Assembly (NCBI GenBank): GCA_009693705.1
Contig: SHWS01000010.1
Span: forward strand, 1-46,954
Source of the DNA: Pelagibacteraceae bacterium
GTDB taxonomy: Bacteria > Pseudomonadota > Alphaproteobacteria > Pelagibacterales > Pelagibacteraceae
Reading direction: 5' to 3'
Length of the DNA stretch: 46,954 nucleotides
In this document: in pieces, positions 44,632 through 46,954 of the stretch
Numbering within the stretch: position 1 is the stretch's first letter
How the letters are laid out: each line of letters opens with the position of its first letter
Translations under genes and position numbers: made by a program
Notes under the pieces: generated by a model
What the model was told of the DNA's origin: nothing
What the model saw: only the letters and a program-made list of their open reading frames with translations
Databases searched by the model: none

Positions 44632-46697
44632 TTATGTGACTCTAAAATAGAAAAATTAGTATAATTGTCAAAAGTTTTACATAACATTTGAATTAGTTCT
44701 AATCTATTTTTTCTTAAATTTTGATCTTCTTCATTTACAATTACATTGTCAAAAAAATCAAAAATTATTTTTTTTGAAATAGCTAAATTGATAAGCGATT
44801 GGTCAAAATCTTCATCTTTATCAACATTTGAAAAATATTTTCTAAGTTCTTTAATTTTTTTAAATAAATTTTTTTCAAAATCTGATTTAAAAATACCTGG
44901 ATCAGTTGTTTCAGATAATTCTAAATTATTATTTTTAAGTTCAGTTTCTAATATATTTGAAGCTCTTTTATAGCTTGAAATAATATCCTGACCTTCTTTT
45001 TTATTTATAATTTTATTTAAACTTTTAGCTTTTTGAAAAATAATTACAAATTGATCAATGTTTGAAGAATTAACACAGGACAAGATAATGTCATGTCGTA
45101 TTTTTTGTTCTTTCATATAAAATTTTAATCGATCAAGTAAAAAATCGATAAGTTCTTTTTGTAAATTCTTATTTTTAAAATCAAAGCCTTGATTTAAATA
45201 CAGACTTGTTGTGTAATTAATAAGATCTCTAATTTTAAAATCTCTCTTATTCTCAATAATAATTCTGATTATACCTAACGCAATTCTTCTAAGACCATAA
45301 GGATCCTTTGAGCTTGTTGGTATTTGCCCAATACCAAAAAAACCAACTAATGTATCTAGTTTATCAGATAAAGATAAAGCAACGCTAAAAGGTTTTTTAG
45401 GAATTTTTGAATCTAATCCTACTGGTAAATATTGTTCACTAATTGCAGTTGATATTTCCTTATCAAAACCTTGAGCATCAGCTAAATAACCGCCTATAAT
45501 TCCTTGGATTTCAGGAAATTCTCTTACAAGATCAGAAACTAAATCTACTTTAGAAACAGATGCTGATAACTCTACTTTCTCTTTACTAATTAGAAGCTCA
45601 TCTGAAATCATTCCTCCAATTTTTTTCATTCTTTGTACTTTATCAAAATACGTTCCTAAACCTTGGTAGTAGTTCATAGATTTTAAGTTGGATACTCTTT
45701 TAACTAAATTTTGCGATACATCTTTTTTCCAAAAAAAAGCTGCATCAGTCAGTCTTGCTTCTACAACCCTTTCATTTCCTAATTTTATAAGACCCTTAGT
45801 ATCTTTTTTATTTGCAACAACTAAAAACTCATTTGTAATATTTCCTTTTTGATCAAACGTCGGAAAATATTTTTGATGATGCTGCATAGTAATTGTCAAA
45901 ATTTCTTTTGGTATTTGAAGAAATTTTTTATCAAATTCACAAATAAGTATATTTGGTTGATCTATAAGATTTACAACTTCATCGAGTAAGCTTAAATTAT
46001 TTTTAACATTTATATTTTTATTATTTGATAATTTTTTAAATTCTTTTTCTATAAAATCTTTTCTTTGATTATGATCAACAATAATATTTAACCTGCTAAA
46101 AAAATTATTATAGTCTTTGAATTCATTAAATATTTTTTTTTTTTCTTCAAATTCTTTGTCTATAAAAGTTACATTTGACGATAATAAATGATGAAATTTA
46201 AAATTAATTTTTTTTTTATCAAAAATAGCCAATATTGATTTTAAAGGTCTTGCCCAACTAAGATTATGATTGCCCCATCTCATAGATTTTTTCCATTGAA
46301 TTTGATCTAGAATTTGAGGGATAGACTCTTCTAATAAATCATGAGTATTAATTTTTTCCGAAATGGTCTTAAAAAAATAAAATTCTCCTTTTTCAGTTTT
46401 TTTTTTAAATATTTTTTCTTTAGAAATTTTATTTGATCTTAAAAAACCTTCTAAAGCCTCTTTAGGTGCATTTGTATTTGGGCCTTTAATTTCTTCAGAA
46501 TTAACTGTTGTTTCTTTTTGAAGATCTTCAAATAATATGACCAATCTATTTGGTGTTGAATAAGATTTATTATTTTTAAATTTTATCAATTTTTCTGTGA
46601 ATAACTTTTGAAAACTTCCAAGAAGATCAGATCGTAAATTTTTTTGCAATGAGGAAGGTATTTCTTCGCTAAACAACTCTAAAAAAAATTCTGACAT
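44628..46697 (-). CDS. glyS: Glycine-tRNA ligase beta subunit
   Basis: A 689-residue beta chain of the tetrameric alpha2beta2 glycyl-tRNA synthetase. MSEFFLELFSEEIPSSLQ at the N-terminus and KSMRWGNHNLSWARPLKSILA (about 135-155) are characteristic, as is VEARLTDAAFFWKKD (about 310-324). A DALR-like anticodon-binding region forms the C-terminal part. It follows glyQ directly and overlaps ppdK by 4 bases. Strong AT bias gives many Lys, Asn and Ile residues. Confidence 0.96.
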   Translation of the reverse strand: MSEFFLELFSEEIPSSLQKNLRSDLLGSFQKLFTEKLIKFKNNKSYSTPNRLVILFEDLQKETTVNSEEIKGPNTNAPKEALEGFLRSNKISKEKIFKKKTEKGEFYFFKTISEKINTHDLLEESIPQILDQIQWKKSMRWGNHNLSWARPLKSILAIFDKKKINFKFHHLLSSNVTFIDKEFEEKKKIFNEFKDYNNFFSRLNIIVDHNQRKDFIEKEFKKLSNNKNINVKNNLSLLDEVVNLIDQPNILICEFDKKFLQIPKEILTITMQHHQKYFPTFDQKGNITNEFLVVANKKDTKGLIKLGNERVVEARLTDAAFFWKKDVSQNLVKRVSNLKSMNYYQGLGTYFDKVQRMKKIGGMISDELLISKEKVELSASVSKVDLVSDLVREFPEIQGIIGGYLADAQGFDKEISTAISEQYLPVGLDSKIPKKPFSVALSLSDKLDTLVGFFGIGQIPTSSKDPYGLRRIALGIIRIIIENKRDFKIRDLINYTTSLYLNQGFDFKNKNLQKELIDFLLDRLKFYMKEQKIRHDIILSCVNSSNIDQFVIIFQKAKSLNKIINKKEGQDIISSYKRASNILETELKNNNLELSETTDPGIFKSDFEKNLFKKIKELRKYFSNVDKDEDFDQSLINLAISKKIIFDFFDNVIVNEEDQNLRKNRLELIQMLCKTFDNYTNFSILESHK

Positions 46698-46954
46698 TTA
46701 AATCTGGCTATCTAACCAAGCGCCTGCGGCTGCTTTTGTGATTTCTCTTATTCTTCCTATATAACCTGCCCTTTGAGCAACGCTAATTGCTCCTCTTGCG
46801 TCTAAAATATTAAATACATGACTGGTTTTTAAACACTGATCATATGCCGGTAAGGATAATTTTTTTTCAACAAGTGATTTTGCTTCTATTTCAAACATAT
46901 CAAACATTTTAAAAAGATTTTCTGTATTTGCATGTTCAAAATTATATTCTGAAA
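46698..46954 (-). CDS. glyQ: Glycine-tRNA ligase alpha subunit, C-terminal part only
   Basis: The last 85 or so residues of GlyQ; the 5' part lies beyond the right window edge. The visible sequence starts SEYNFEHANTENLFKMF and includes LPAYDQCLKTSHVFNILDARGA and YIGRIREITKAAA, all typical of the alpha-subunit C-terminus. An internal ATG at 46907 is not the start, because coding sequence continues upstream to the edge. It abuts glyS with no gap. Confidence 0.93.
   Translation of the reverse strand, partial: SEYNFEHANTENLFKMFDMFEIEAKSLVEKKLSLPAYDQCLKTSHVFNILDARGAISVAQRAGYIGRIREITKAAAGAWLDSQI

Noticed and set aside
46698..46907. Separate 69-residue gene starting at the ATG at 46907
   Set aside because: Coding sequence typical of GlyQ continues in frame upstream to the window edge, so this is the C-terminus of a longer protein.

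Overview
The window looks like a chromosomal segment of a SAR11-type alphaproteobacterium (Pelagibacterales). This is inferred from very AT-rich DNA, near-zero intergenic spacing, a circularly permuted two-piece tmRNA, an alphaproteobacterial glyQ-glyS-ppdK block, many EamA/DMT transporters and an aliphatic amino-acid ABC system. No rRNA, tRNA, CRISPR array, transposase or integrase was found.

Layout. Bases 1-1080 hold the start of a polyamine/iron-type ABC ATPase (minus strand, cut by the left edge). From 1364 to 5021 there are three DMT transporters and a class II aldolase (plus strand). A MazG-like pyrophosphatase (minus) and rlmJ (plus) follow. A candidate structured leader at about 6595-6680 precedes a compact plus-strand catabolic operon: luciferase-like flavin monooxygenase, PF06684 'amino acid synthesis' protein, alpha/beta hydrolase and aldehyde dehydrogenase. 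This is followed by a periplasmic amino-acid binding protein that ends in a strong bidirectional terminator (12039-12074). From 19515 down to 12073 a minus-strand array encodes AzlC, AzlD, a CsiD/GlaH glutarate 2-hydroxylase, a ProC-like reductase, LivG, LivF, LivH, LivM and a TSUP permease. A 10-bp hairpin lies in front of azlC. A DUF2805 gene and grxC lie on the plus strand, facing msrB.

From 38672 down to 20221 almost everything is one minus-strand array: hflK-hflC-DUF2065-degP, miaA, ilvB-ilvH-ilvC-leuA, mreB-mreC-mreD-mrdA-rodA, then a DadA-like oxidase, a DMT exporter, a D-2-hydroxyacid dehydrogenase and msrB. Branched-chain amino-acid synthesis is thus directly upstream of the rod-shape machinery. 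mrp (plus) and thyX (minus) converge with a short overlap. The permuted ssrA gene follows, and then ppdK, glyS and the end of glyQ (minus).

The most unusual region is 40762-41964. The last 13 bases of the tmRNA coding piece are repeated exactly 1190 bp downstream, three bases past the ppdK stop. Between the copies is a small islet with one FkbM-like methyltransferase gene. A (GA)9 tract directly follows an out-of-frame ATG at its 5' side; adding one GA unit would put that ATG in frame. After the gene is a non-coding stretch with repeated motifs and a palindrome. This looks like a tmRNA-targeted insertion carrying a possibly phase-variable surface-modification gene, with no recombinase of its own.
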